From Acidimicrobiales bacterium (GTDB taxonomy: Bacteria > Actinomycetota > Acidimicrobiia > Acidimicrobiales > DATDAH01), in the NCBI GenBank assembly GCA_016794585.1, contig JAEUJM010000005.1:62001-126000 (forward strand): a stretch of 64,000 nt of DNA, in the 5' to 3' direction. The position numbers and the translations under genes are program-made. This document shows, one piece after another, positions 10,238 through 18,893 of the stretch (within the stretch, counting starts at the first letter, position 1; each line of letters opens with the position of its first letter). The notes beneath the pieces are model-generated. The model did not search any database. It was not told where the DNA came from and was given only the letters and a program-made list of their open reading frames with translations.

Positions 10238-10442
10238 GGGCCCAGCGTCCGCTCGTTCTGGGGCGAGCGACAGGGGCGATCGTCCTCATCTCGTGGCGCG
10301 CACGTGCCGAGGTCCGGGCGCCGGGCGCCAGGCGCCCCTCCGGCGCAGGGGGGGGTGGCACAGCGAGGCGATGCGCGGATGCTCCCTCGCCCCTCCACCT
10401 CGCCGGCCTGCCGGTCCGGGGACGCGTGCGTCCGCGAGCCGG

Positions 10443-11387
10443 TCAGAGGTCGGCGGGCCAGTCCTCGGTGACGCTCAGGGACCAGTTCGGGTCGCGCCGC
10501 TCGAGGAAGGCCATGGGGCCCTCGCGGGCGTCGGCCCGACCCATGAGGGCCTCGTGCCAGGCAGTCTCGAGGCGGTCGCACTCGTCGGCGTCGAGCGCCG
10601 GCGTCGACCAGAGGAGGCGCTTCGACGCCGCCACCGAGAGAGGGGCGGTGTCGGTGGCGATCTCGCGGGCGGTGGCCAGCGCCGCCGGCAGGACCTCGTC
10701 GGCGGGCAGGGCCCGGTGGACGAGACCGAGGGCGGCGGCCTCGCTCCCCTTGAAGCGCCGGCCGGTCAGCAGCAGGTCCTGGGCGACGGCGAAGCCGACG
10801 GCGCGTGGCACCGTCCAGTGGGCATGGGCGTCGGGCAGCACCCCCATGCGGACGTGGACGAAGCCGAGGGTGGCGTCCTCGGCGACGTAGCGCAGGTCGC
10901 ACTGCATGGTGAGGCTGAGCCCGATCCCCAGCGCCGGTCCGTTGATGGCGGCGATGACCGGCTTGCGCACTTCCCACGCCCGGGGCTGCACCGGCGAGGA
11001 GGTGAAGGGCCGGGATGCCGCCGGTCGCGAGGACCCGTCATCGGACAACGACCCACCCGCGAGCGACGACCCGTCGCCGGACGCCGCCCCGCCCACCGGC
11101 GTCGGCCGGTCCGCCGACGCCGCGCCCCTCGTTCCTGGCGCGGCGAACGTCTCCCCCGCCCCGCCGAGGTCGGCGCCGGCGCAGAAGCCGCGACCGGCGC
11201 CGGTCACGACCACGGCCCGGACCCGGTCGTCCTGATCGCACGCCTGGTAGGCCTCGCCCAGCTCGTCGCCCATGCGGCCGGTGAAGGCGTTCAGCTTGTC
11301 GGGGCGGTTGAGAGTGAGGACGGCCACGCCGTCGGCCACGTCGACGAGCACATGTGGCATGTCGGGAGCGTCGGGTTCGGCCGGCAT
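10443..11387 (-). CDS. Enoyl-CoA hydratase/isomerase with a low-complexity insert
   Basis: The 314-residue crotonase-fold protein shows DGVAVLTLNRPDKLNAFTG at the N-terminus, the oxyanion-hole segments AGRGFCAGADL and NGPALGIGLSLTMQCDLRY, and ATLGFVHVRMGVLPD. It hydrates or isomerises an enoyl-CoA. Between GADL (about residue 77) and WEVRKPV (about 128) there are ~45 extra residues rich in Gly, Ser, Ala, Pro and Asp that the family normally lacks; they sit in the variable loop near the active-site entrance. The ATG at 11387 is 6 bases after GACAAT on the minus strand, a possible leaderless start. It diverges from the FadE gene at 11488. Confidence 0.88.
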   Translation of the reverse strand: MPAEPDAPDMPHVLVDVADGVAVLTLNRPDKLNAFTGRMGDELGEAYQACDQDDRVRAVVVTGAGRGFCAGADLGGAGETFAAPGTRGAASADRPTPVGGAASGDGSSLAGGSLSDDGSSRPAASRPFTSSPVQPRAWEVRKPVIAAINGPALGIGLSLTMQCDLRYVAEDATLGFVHVRMGVLPDAHAHWTVPRAVGFAVAQDLLLTGRRFKGSEAAALGLVHRALPADEVLPAALATAREIATDTAPLSVAASKRLLWSTPALDADECDRLETAWHEALMGRADAREGPMAFLERRDPNWSLSVTEDWPADL

Positions 11388-11487
11388 CCGACGATTGTCC
11401 CACTCCCCGGGCTGGAGGCCGTCGGTCGGCCCGCGCTGCGCCATGATGGATCGATGCCCTCCCTTCTCGCTGCCGGGCCGCGCTGAC

Positions 11488-12663
11488 GTGGATTTCGCCT
11501 TCACCCCCGAGCAGGTCGCGCTTCGCCAAGAGCTCCGCGAGTACTTCACCGCGCTCATGACGCCCGAGGTCGAAGACGCCCTCGCCGAGACCGGCTGGGA
11601 GGGCCCGCTCTACAAGGAGCTCGTCCGCCAGATCGGCCGCGACGGCTGGCTGGGCGTCGGCTGGCCGAAGGAGTACGGCGGCCAGGGCCGCACGCCCATG
11701 GAGCAGCTCATCTTCTTCGACGAGGTGCAGCGGGCCAACGCCCCCGTGCCCATGTTGGCCATCAACACCGTCGGCCCGACGATCATGCGCTTCGGCAACG
11801 ACGAGCAGAAGGCCCGCTTCCTGCCCCCGATCCTCGCCGGCGAGCTGCACTTCGCCATCGGCTACACCGAGCCCGGCGCCGGCACGGACCTGGCTTCCCT
11901 CCGCACCGCCGCCGTCCGCGACGGCGACGAGTACGTGGTCAACGGCCAGAAGGTGTTCACCACCCAGGTCGACGTCGCCGACTGGCTCTGGCTGGCGGTG
12001 CGCACCGATCCCGACGCGCCGAAGCACAAGGGCATCTCCATCCTCCTGATGCCCACGGACGCGCCGGGCTTCAGCCACACGCCCATCCACGTGATGGGCG
12101 AGGGCCGCACCAACGCCACCTACTACCAGGACGTCCGCATCCCGGTGGCCAACCTCGTCGGCGAGGAGAACGCCGGCTGGCGCCTGATCACCACCCAGCT
12201 CAACCACGAGCGGGTGGCCTTGTGCAACGCCGGCGCGGTCGAGCGCATCATCGCCGAGGTCCGCCGCTGGGCCCAGGACACCAAGCTGGCCGACGGCCGT
12301 CGGGTCATCGACCAGGACTGGGTGCGCCTCAACCTCGCCCGCGCCACCGCCGAGACCGAGGCCCTGCGCCTGATGAACCTGAAGGTGGCCTGGTCGCTCC
12401 AGTCCGGCGATCTCAAGGGCGCCGACGCGTCGGCCATGAAGGTCTTCGGCACCGAGTCCGACATCCGGGTCAACCGCTGGCTCATGGAGATCCTCGGCTC
12501 CGTCGCCTACCTCGCCCGAGAGTCCCCCGAGGCGGCGCTGCACGGCCGCCTCGAGAAGCGCTGCCAGTCGGCGCTGATCCGCACCTTCGGCGGCGGCGCC
12601 ACCGAGATCCAGCGCGACATCATCGCCATGCAGGGCCTCGGCCTCCCCCGAGCGCCCCGCTGA
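11488..12663 (+). CDS. Acyl-CoA dehydrogenase, FadE26/FadE29-like (ChsE alpha type)
   Basis: The 391-residue flavoenzyme has FTPEQVALRQELREYFTALM, WPKEYGGQGRTPMEQLIF, the FAD/substrate motif AIGYTEPGAGTDLASLRTAA, VNGQKVFTT, and the C-terminal TFGGGATEIQRDIIAMQGLG. From memory it is closest to FadE26 and FadE29 of mycobacteria, subunits of the alpha2beta2 ChsE dehydrogenases that desaturate steroid side-chain CoA esters. These need a beta partner, which is not adjacent here. The GTG at 11488 gives the normal N-terminus (VDFAFTPEQ). Confidence 0.85.
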   Translation: MDFAFTPEQVALRQELREYFTALMTPEVEDALAETGWEGPLYKELVRQIGRDGWLGVGWPKEYGGQGRTPMEQLIFFDEVQRANAPVPMLAINTVGPTIMRFGNDEQKARFLPPILAGELHFAIGYTEPGAGTDLASLRTAAVRDGDEYVVNGQKVFTTQVDVADWLWLAVRTDPDAPKHKGISILLMPTDAPGFSHTPIHVMGEGRTNATYYQDVRIPVANLVGEENAGWRLITTQLNHERVALCNAGAVERIIAEVRRWAQDTKLADGRRVIDQDWVRLNLARATAETEALRLMNLKVAWSLQSGDLKGADASAMKVFGTESDIRVNRWLMEILGSVAYLARESPEAALHGRLEKRCQSALIRTFGGGATEIQRDIIAMQGLGLPRAPR

Positions 12664-12718
12664 CGGAGGGTCGGCCACGCCACCCGACCATCCGGCGGGA
12701 GACGCCCGCTCGCTCGAC

Positions 12719-13399
12719 GTGACCCGCATCGTGGCCACCACCGAGCGCCTCGAGGCCCGCGTCGGCGCCCGCTTCCCCGAGCGCGGCATCCATCACCTGG
12801 CCGGGTCGCTCACCGCGCTCGCCCGCTCCACCGAGGCGACCATCGCCCGGGTCCAACGCCCCGACTGGCGGCTGCGGGTCGCTTCCGGCGCCGCCGTCGC
12901 CATCGGGCTCGCGGTGCTGGCCCTGTCCGCGACCCAGGTGTCGCTCGACTCGGAGATCACCGGCGTCGACGAGTGGCTGGCCGTCGCGCAGAACGGCATC
13001 CAGGACGTGGTCTTCGTCGGGATCGCGGTCGCCTTCCTCGTGTCGCTGGACCGACGCCGCCAGCGGCGCCGGGCCCTGAAGGCTCTCCACGAGCTGCGCA
13101 GCGTGGCCCACGTCATCGACATGCACCAGCTGACGAAGGACCCGGACGCCACGATGCACCCGGAGCAGCGGACGGCCCGCTCCCCCGCCCGGGACCTCGG
13201 CCGCCGGGAGCTGACCCGGTACCTCGACTACTGCAGCGAGATGCTCTCCATCACCGGCAAGCTGGCGGCGCTCTACGCGCAGGAGTCGACCGACGGCACC
13301 GTGCTCGACGCCGTGCGGGAGATCGAGAACCTGACCAGCACGCTCTCGAACAAGATCTGGCAGAAGATCATGATCCTCGACCTCCAGGACGCCCCATGA
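12719..13399 (+). CDS. Conserved two-helix membrane protein of unknown function
   Basis: The 226-residue product has a soluble N-terminal 60 residues, transmembrane segments at about 53-73 and 95-110, and a C-terminal cytoplasmic region of ~110 residues that looks helical (LTRYLDYCSEMLSITGKLAALY and an acidic-hydrophobic end). I do not recognise the family. It ends in an ATGA-type overlap (stop 13397-13399, next ATG 13396) with the SDR gene, so the two are co-translated. The GTG at 12719 is used; no upstream in-frame alternative looks better. Confidence 0.75.
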   Translation: MTRIVATTERLEARVGARFPERGIHHLAGSLTALARSTEATIARVQRPDWRLRVASGAAVAIGLAVLALSATQVSLDSEITGVDEWLAVAQNGIQDVVFVGIAVAFLVSLDRRRQRRRALKALHELRSVAHVIDMHQLTKDPDATMHPEQRTARSPARDLGRRELTRYLDYCSEMLSITGKLAALYAQESTDGTVLDAVREIENLTSTLSNKIWQKIMILDLQDAP

Positions 13400-14226
13400 G
13401 TGAACGCCCCATCGCCCTCGTCACGGGGGCCAGCCGAGGGATCGGCAAGGCGTCGGCCATCGCCCTCGCCGAAGCCGGGTGCGACGTGGCCGTGGCCGCC
13501 CGCACCTTGACCGAGGGCAGCGGCCGCGACGACTCCAAGCCCGACGGGCTCGACCTCCCCGGCGGGTTGGACACGACGGCGGCGGCGGTCGAGGCCGCCG
13601 GCGGGCGGGCGCTCCCGGTTGTCATCGACCTGCTCGACCCGGACACGCTGACGGCCGCGGTCGCCACCGTCGAGGCCGAGTGGGGCCCGATCGACGTGCT
13701 GGTCAACAACGCCGTGCACACCGGGCCGGGCAGCATGACCCGCTTCCTCGACACCTCCCCCGAGCACTTCGAGCAGAAGGTCCGGGCCAACTACCTGTCG
13801 CAGCTCGTGCTCATCCGGGCGGTGCTGCCCGGGATGATCGAGCGGGGAGGCGGCCGCATCGTCAACATGACCTCGGCGGCGGGCATGCAGGACCCGGCGG
13901 CCCCGGCCGGCGAGGGCGGCTGGGGCCTCGCCTACTCGGCGTCCAAGGCCGCCTTCCACCGCACCGCCGGCATCCTCGCCGTCGAGCACGGCAACGACGG
14001 AATCCTCTGCTTCAACGTCGAGCCCGGCATGGTGCTCACCGAGAAAATGGAGCTCAACCAGAAGGCGCTGGGCCTCGAGAACAAGTACCCGGTGGCGCCG
14101 CCCTCGGTCCCCGCCTCCGTGGTGGCGTGGCTGGCGACCGCCGACGAGGCCGCCGAGCACAACGGCGAGACCTTCACCGCCCAGCGCTTCGCCCGCACCC
14201 AGGGCCTCCACCCCGACTGGCGCTGA
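13396..14226 (+). CDS. SDR-family oxidoreductase
   Basis: The 276-residue protein has TGASRGIG at residues 10-17, NNAVH near 104, Ser in RIVNMTSAAG and the Tyr-Lys pair in AYSASKAAFH. After the second strand AARTL replaces the NAD-specific Asp, suggesting NADP. A ~25-residue insertion (EGSGRDDSKPDGLDLPGG) follows. SDRs of this form reduce ketones on varied substrates. It is translationally coupled to the membrane protein upstream. Confidence 0.87.
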   Translation: MSERPIALVTGASRGIGKASAIALAEAGCDVAVAARTLTEGSGRDDSKPDGLDLPGGLDTTAAAVEAAGGRALPVVIDLLDPDTLTAAVATVEAEWGPIDVLVNNAVHTGPGSMTRFLDTSPEHFEQKVRANYLSQLVLIRAVLPGMIERGGGRIVNMTSAAGMQDPAAPAGEGGWGLAYSASKAAFHRTAGILAVEHGNDGILCFNVEPGMVLTEKMELNQKALGLENKYPVAPPSVPASVVAWLATADEAAEHNGETFTAQRFARTQGLHPDWR

Positions 14227-14386
14227 CCGCCCGCCGGCGGCGACGCGACTACGGTCTCAGCGGTCGGCACTGCCGACGTGGCGGCGGTGTGACGAGTCGA
14301 GGCGGACGGGGCGTCCCGGAGGCTCTCCTCTCTGAGTGCCAGGGGCGCTCGGTCGCGCCTGCCGCCTCACATCGACAGGAGGCCCC

Positions 14387-15202
14387 ATGACGACCATCCG
14401 ACGGCTGTTTCTCCTCTTCGGAGTGGTGGGGGCACTGGCCGTGCTCGGCGCCGCCTGCAGCAGCGACAGCGGCGGCGACGAGAGCGACACCGGCGCGGCC
14501 ACGACCGAGGCGTCGGAGGGCGGCACCGAGTCAGGCGAGGAAGAGCTGAGCTACGCCGAGGGCGGCGCCGACTGGGTGGAGTTCGAGCCCGCGTGCGGTG
14601 GGTCGAGCCAGTCCCCCATCGACCTGGCCGAGGCGGTGGACGGTGACGTCGCCGACCCGGTCGTCGACTGGTCGTCCGACGGCCTGGAGATCGAGAACAA
14701 GGGCCACACCACCGAGGTGTACGTCGCCCCGGGCGAGAGCACGACGACGCTCCAGGGTGAGGAGTGGGAGCTGGTGCGCTTCCACTGGCACGAGCCGTCC
14801 GAGCACGTCAACGGCGACGACGCCTACGACATGGAGCTGCACTTCGTGCACCAGCGCACCGTCGATGGCGCCACCGAGAACGCGGTGCTGGGCGTGCTCA
14901 TCGAGACGGGCGACGCCAATCCCACCTACGACCCGATCTGGGCGGCGCAGCCGGACGAGGAGGGCACCCGCGAGCCGCTGGACGCCGACCTCGACATCAC
15001 CACACTGCTCCCCGACGACCTGGCCACCGTCACCTACGAGGGCTCGTTGACCACGCCCCCATGCTCGGAGGGCATCAGCTGGAACGTGCTGACCACGCCG
15101 GTGACGATCAGCGCCGAGCAGATCGAGGCCTTCGCCCACCCCGGCACGGCTCGGGAGGCGCAGGACCTCAACGGCCGCGAGGTGACCGCAGACAACACCT
15201 GA
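14387..15202 (+). CDS. Alpha-type carbonic anhydrase lipoprotein
   Basis: The 271-residue product carries a lipobox (LGAAC at about residue 22), an acidic Ser/Gly/Glu-rich linker, and an alpha-carbonic anhydrase domain: SQSPIDL, RFHWHEPSEH with the first two zinc His, MELHFVHQ with the third, and SLTTPPCSEGISW. It hydrates CO2 at the outer face of the membrane. A strong AGGAGG lies 6 bases before the ATG. It stands alone; convergent HIT-like gene downstream. Confidence 0.93.
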   Translation: MTTIRRLFLLFGVVGALAVLGAACSSDSGGDESDTGAATTEASEGGTESGEEELSYAEGGADWVEFEPACGGSSQSPIDLAEAVDGDVADPVVDWSSDGLEIENKGHTTEVYVAPGESTTTLQGEEWELVRFHWHEPSEHVNGDDAYDMELHFVHQRTVDGATENAVLGVLIETGDANPTYDPIWAAQPDEEGTREPLDADLDITTLLPDDLATVTYEGSLTTPPCSEGISWNVLTTPVTISAEQIEAFAHPGTAREAQDLNGREVTADNT

Positions 15203-15231
15203 AGCGCGTGGTCGACCCGCCGAACCGGGCT

Positions 15232-15256
15232 CCCTGACCGCTGGCTCGGGTCAGGG
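15232..15256. terminator. Hairpin between convergent genes
   Basis: CCCTGACC at 15232-15239 pairs with GGTCAGGG at 15249-15256 over a 9-base loop, with partial pairing outside it (ACCGG and CCGGT). It lies 30 bases after the carbonic anhydrase stop and 30 bases before the end of the HIT-like gene on the other strand, which suits a two-way terminator. Confidence 0.5.
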
Positions 15257-15285
15257 GGTCCGGTCCTCGTCGCCCACGTAGCGCC

Positions 15286-15645
15286 TCACCACTCCGAGCG
15301 AGGCTTGTACGTGGCCGACTCGGGCGGGCGGGTGATGTGGTGCCCGAAGAAGCCGCCCTTGGGCCTCGCATGCGCGTGGTAGTGGTCGGGGATGTTGCGC
15401 ATGTTGTCGTCGATGTAGAACTCGCCGATCTCGGCGAGCGCCACCAGGCCGAGCTGCTCGTGCATGTACGTCTTCTCGTCCATGGGCGGGTCGATGCCGT
15501 GACTGCGCCACACGACCATCGGGGTGGCGCACAGCTCGCACTCGGCGATCCAGCACACGTCGTCGTCGTGGTGCCAGGGCGTGATCTTGGCGGCCTGGCA
15601 CAAGTCGCAGTCGGGGTCCTTCGGTCGATCCACGCCGTCGCTCAT
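15286..15645 (-). CDS. HIT-like zinc-binding protein
   Basis: The 119-residue product has two CxxC pairs (CDLCQAAK and CELCATP) near the N-terminus that could hold zinc, and HYHAHARP near the C-terminus, which resembles the histidine triad of HIT nucleotide hydrolases. The region between (YMHEQLGLVALAEIGEFYIDD) is helical. HIT proteins hydrolyse nucleotide conjugates; whether this one is active is unclear because the triad spacing is not the standard HxHxHxx. The ATG at 15645 is preferred over upstream in-frame starts. Confidence 0.65.
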   Translation of the reverse strand: MSDGVDRPKDPDCDLCQAAKITPWHHDDDVCWIAECELCATPMVVWRSHGIDPPMDEKTYMHEQLGLVALAEIGEFYIDDNMRNIPDHYHAHARPKGGFFGHHITRPPESATYKPRSEW

Positions 15646-15751
15646 CCGCCGGACCGTAGCGTCACCGCCGCGGCCGGCGTTCCTCGCGGCGGGTACTCGC
15701 CAGGCGCAGAACGTGGTGGCTTGGACCGGCGGCACTCCTTAGCATCGACGT

Positions 15752-15943
15752 GTGGCGTTCGAGCGCATCACCACCGATCCGGACCGCATGGGCGGCGTTC
15801 CGTGCATTCGGGACCTGCGGGTCACCGTGGGCATGGTGCTCGGACAGCTCGCGCGCGGCCGTACGACCGAGCAGGTGCTGGAGGATTACCCCTACCTCGA
15901 GCGTGAGGACATCCTCGCCGTGCGGGACCTGCCAGTTCGGTGA
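15752..15943 (+). CDS. DUF433 antitoxin-like protein, C-terminally short, orphan
   Basis: The 63-residue product is a DUF433 helix-turn-helix protein (TTDPDRMGGVPCIRDLRVTV, YPYLEREDILA). Family members of ~75 residues normally continue with an Ala-rich helix after EREDILA; here it ends in VRDLPVR. DUF433 proteins usually precede a DUF5615 PIN-like toxin gene, but no such gene follows: the 3-prime end overlaps by 52 bases the tail of the DUF429 gene on the other strand. It therefore looks like an antitoxin remnant. The GTG at 15752 is 6 bases after TAGCAT, a leaderless arrangement. Confidence 0.75.
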   Translation: MAFERITTDPDRMGGVPCIRDLRVTVGMVLGQLARGRTTEQVLEDYPYLEREDILAVRDLPVR

Positions 15944-16812
15944 GCCCGGGCGTTCAGCGGAACGCCGGGGGGGACGCCGAGGATCCAGCCTTCGCGGGCG
16001 ACCAGCTCGTCGTCGGGGGCGTTCAGCGGAACGTCGGGGAGGGCCAGCGCGACGGCGAGGGCGTCGGCGGCGTCGCCGGAGCGGTGCAGGAGGGCGATCG
16101 TGTCGGCGTCGAGGCCGGTCACGTCGGGCCGGGCCCGCCAGCGGGACACCTGCTCGCGTCTGTCGGCGTCGCTGCCCTTGCGCAGGTCGGGGTCGAGCCA
16201 CATCGACGGGTAGGCCTCGGCCACGACCGTCGCCGCGGTGGCGACCCGGTCGCCGTCGTAGGGCCACACCGCCAGGTGGCTGACGTCGGCGAGGTGGTCG
16301 AGCACGGCCATGCCGTGGATGGTCCCGAGGGTGACCTGCCGCTGGTAGACGACGAGGTCGAACACCGACGCCGGCAGGGGCACGCAGGCCTCCTCGGTGC
16401 GCCGGCGCCGCAGCGGCGCCCGGTCGCCCGGCACGAGCCGGAACTGATCCCGCTCGGGCGCGGCGTGCAGGGCGGCCCGAACGTCCCCGCCCGCCGACGC
16501 CACGAGGCCGGCGGTCCAGCGGCGCAGCTCGGGCCACGTCCAGTCGGTGCGGCCGTCGAGCACGAAGTCCGCCGGGAACGAGAAGGAGAAGTCGAGGCCG
16601 GCGATGGTCCGGCGGTCGGGCCGCACCCGGAGCTCGGCCTCGACCTTGGCCCGGGACGACCGCTCCACCCGTTCCACGGACCGACGCCCGTCGGCCGACC
16701 GCACCACCTCGGCCAGGAAGACGTTGCCCCCGACCTTGGCGCCGGACCAGTCGACGCCGAGGAACCGGTCGAACTCGGCGCCGCCGGGTCCGTGGGCGAT
16801 CGGCTCGCTCAA
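15892..16812 (-). CDS. DUF429-like (RNase H-fold) protein
   Basis: The 306-residue product begins with FLGVDWSGAKVGGNVFLAEV and contains TIAGLDFSFSFPADF, signatures of DUF429 proteins, which are predicted to have an RNase H-like nuclease fold with acidic residues (the Asp of GVDWSG and of GLDFSF) at the metal site. Function is not established. A TTG start at 16812 fits the N-terminus; no better start is visible. The last ~17 residues are Arg/Ser-rich and overlap the DUF433 gene on the other strand, suggesting the ends have been altered. Confidence 0.7.
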   Translation of the reverse strand: MSEPIAHGPGGAEFDRFLGVDWSGAKVGGNVFLAEVVRSADGRRSVERVERSSRAKVEAELRVRPDRRTIAGLDFSFSFPADFVLDGRTDWTWPELRRWTAGLVASAGGDVRAALHAAPERDQFRLVPGDRAPLRRRRTEEACVPLPASVFDLVVYQRQVTLGTIHGMAVLDHLADVSHLAVWPYDGDRVATAATVVAEAYPSMWLDPDLRKGSDADRREQVSRWRARPDVTGLDADTIALLHRSGDAADALAVALALPDVPLNAPDDELVAREGWILGVPPGVPLNARAHRTGRSRTARMSSRSR

Positions 16813-16971
16813 CGGGCTCGGGCCGACCGGCCGACGGCGGATGTCGGTGTCACTCCCCGACCGCGTGGCCGTCGGCCCGCACTCGCGCCGGCCGGGCGCC
16901 GGGGATCAGGGCGACCACTGAGTCGTCCGCTCGCGCCCCTGCTGTGCATGCCCGCCCCCCTCACGGGCGGC

Positions 16972-17460
16972 TCACACGGCCCGCCAGTAGACGATGCCCG
17001 CCTCGCCGTCGACGGCATCGGGGATGCGGCCGACCTGCTGCCATCCCATCTCCTCGTACATGGGACGGGCGGGGTTGGACTCGTACACCAGGTTGAACAC
17101 GATGGCGTCGAACCCGAGGCCGGGCGCGGCCTCGATCGAGTGGGCCACCAGGCGCCGGCCGAGCCCCAGGCCCCGGGCGGCGGCGTCCACGACGTAGCCG
17201 GCGTTGGCGATGTGGCTCGCCTTCCCGGCGTAGTTGGGCTTCAGGTAGTAGGCCCCGACGAGGTGGCCGTCCCGACGGGCCACGGTCACCGTCGCCACCG
17301 GCGAGCGCCACAGCCCGTCGTAGTCGGCCCGGGACAGCGGTGCGTCGTGGGGGTAGCCCTCCCCCGCCTCGACGATGCGGGCGAACAACGCGAACAGCTC
17401 CGTGTCGTCCCGGTCGGGGTCGAAGGGGACGATCTCCAGGTCGGTGGCGGCGTCGCTCAT
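16972..17460 (-). CDS. GNAT-family N-acetyltransferase
   Basis: The 162-residue protein has the GNAT acetyl-CoA pyrophosphate loop as AARGLGLGRRLVAHSIE and the downstream strand-turn NLVYESNPARPMYEEMGWQQVG, where Asn-Pro-Ala-Tyr contacts are typical. It acetylates an amine of unknown identity. The ATG at 17460 is preceded directly by a GTG (17463), and TAGCGT lies 8 bases upstream, a possible leaderless promoter. It is a lone gene. Confidence 0.87.
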   Translation of the reverse strand: MSDAATDLEIVPFDPDRDDTELFALFARIVEAGEGYPHDAPLSRADYDGLWRSPVATVTVARRDGHLVGAYYLKPNYAGKASHIANAGYVVDAAARGLGLGRRLVAHSIEAAPGLGFDAIVFNLVYESNPARPMYEEMGWQQVGRIPDAVDGEAGIVYWRAV

Positions 17461-17615
17461 CACCGCTCACGCTAGATGCGGGACCGGGGCGACCCGCCGC
17501 CCAAGCTCGGAGGCCAGCACCTTCGGACCCGGAGGCTGTCACGTCCTCCCTCCCGGATTCCGGAGCACGGCCGGGCCGCTCGACTCCCGCGGTGCGCCCG
17601 TCCCGGACCCCGCCG

Positions 17616-18770
17616 TCAGGGGCGGCCGGAGCGGGGCAGGTCGCCGAAGGGGACGTCGCGGTCGACCGCTGGCTCGCGGGGCAGGCCGAGGGCCTGCTCG
17701 CCGATCTGGTTGCGCTGGATCTCGTCGGTCCCGCCTCGGATGGACAGCGACGGGGCGGTGAGGAAGGTCGTCGCCCACTCGCCGTCGGCCAGCATCCCAG
17801 CCGGGCCCTCGAGCTCGAGGGCGAGCGACGTCGTGGCCTTCAGGGTGTCGGCCATGCGCAGCTTCGAGCCCGGCATGCGCCGGCCCGCCCACCGCCGGGC
17901 CTGGACGTCGCTGTGGATGGCCATGGCCCGGTCGCGCGCCGCGGCGGCGGCCAACCCGTCCGACGAGCGGACGAGGTCGAGCAGCGCCGACGTGTCCCCG
18001 AGACCCAGGCCCGCCGCCGGCGCGCCAGCGCCCCCGCCCCGTTCGAGGGCGAGCACCGACCGGGCGATTCCCCACCCCGCGCCAGGGTCGCCGAGACGGT
18101 CGCCGTCGGGGACCAGCACCTCGTCGAGGAACACCTGGTTGAAGTGGGCGTCGCCGTTCATCTGCTTCAGCGGCGCCACCTCGACGCCGTCGGCGGTCAG
18201 GTCGACGGCGAACACGGTGATGCCCGAGTGCTTCGGCACCGACCAGTCGGTGCGGGCCAGGCAGAGCCCCCACCGGGCGTAGTGGGCCCGGCTGGCCCAG
18301 ACCTTGGCGCCGGTCAGCCGCCAGACCTCGCCGTCGCGCTCGGCCCGGGTGGTGAGGCCGGCGAGGTCGGAGCCGGCGTCGGGCTCGGAGAACAGCTGGC
18401 ACCAGATCTCCTCCCCGCTGGCGATGGGCCTCAGCCAGCGGGTCTGCTGCTCCGGCGTGCCGTGGACGAGGAGCGTGGGCCCGACGAGGGCGAGGCCGAC
18501 CGCGAACGGGTACAAGTCGGGCACGGCGTAGGCGCCGACGGCCCGCTGCACCGCCCCGACCTCGTCGGGGCCCAGGCCGGCGCCGCCGTGCTCGACCGGC
18601 CACGCCGGCACCGCCCAGGGGCCCATGGTGGCGAGGTAGGCGCGGCCCGGGCCGAGGTCGTCATTACCGGCGCCCAGCACGGGCGCGGCATCGCCGCTGG
18701 CCCTCCGCCGCAGACCGGCGGCCTCGGCCGCGGCCCGCACCTCGGCGGCGAGGTCGTCCCCCACGTTCAC
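17616..18770 (-). CDS. Acyl-CoA dehydrogenase
   Basis: The 384-residue flavoenzyme shows WPVEHGGAGLGPDE, the FAD/substrate motif CQLFSEPDAGSDLAGLTTRA, LTGAKVWAS, HFNQVFLDEV and the C-terminal IRGGTDEIQRNQIGEQALGLP. The family introduces an alpha-beta double bond into acyl-CoA esters using FAD. The helical N-terminus looks short and lacks the usual TEEQ motif, so the start is uncertain: GTG codons at 18788, 18770 and 18764 are all possible. Substrate unknown. No beta-type partner is adjacent. Confidence 0.85.
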   Translation of the reverse strand: MNVGDDLAAEVRAAAEAAGLRRRASGDAAPVLGAGNDDLGPGRAYLATMGPWAVPAWPVEHGGAGLGPDEVGAVQRAVGAYAVPDLYPFAVGLALVGPTLLVHGTPEQQTRWLRPIASGEEIWCQLFSEPDAGSDLAGLTTRAERDGEVWRLTGAKVWASRAHYARWGLCLARTDWSVPKHSGITVFAVDLTADGVEVAPLKQMNGDAHFNQVFLDEVLVPDGDRLGDPGAGWGIARSVLALERGGGAGAPAAGLGLGDTSALLDLVRSSDGLAAAAARDRAMAIHSDVQARRWAGRRMPGSKLRMADTLKATTSLALELEGPAGMLADGEWATTFLTAPSLSIRGGTDEIQRNQIGEQALGLPREPAVDRDVPFGDLPRSGRP

Positions 18771-18833
18771 GTCCCCATCCCACCACACCGCCGGCCGGCG
18801 ACGACGCTGCGGCAGCCCTGTCCCGTCGGAGCC

Positions 18834-18874
18834 GAGAACGCGCAGGCCGCCGACCCCGGCCTCACCGTTCCCGG
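18834..18874. repeat. Dispersed repeat R2, inverted copy of the 9681 element
   Basis: On the minus strand this begins CCGGGAACGGTGAG (18874-18861), identical over 14 bases to 9681-9694, and ends GCGTTCTC, related to the tail of that copy. It lies in the 123-bp gap between two minus-strand genes. Confidence 0.45.
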
Positions 18875-18893
18875 AACCGGCCGCCGCCGGCCC

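Noticed and set aside
10238..10442. Promoter or small gene in the 205-base gap upstream of the nitroreductase gene.
   Set aside because: GC-rich with short GGCGCC palindromes and a CGCTCG/CGAGCG stem near 10250, but no supported gene or promoter.
15752..15943. Intact DUF433-DUF5615 toxin-antitoxin pair.
   Set aside because: No toxin-like open frame follows or precedes the gene; only the short DUF433 part is present.
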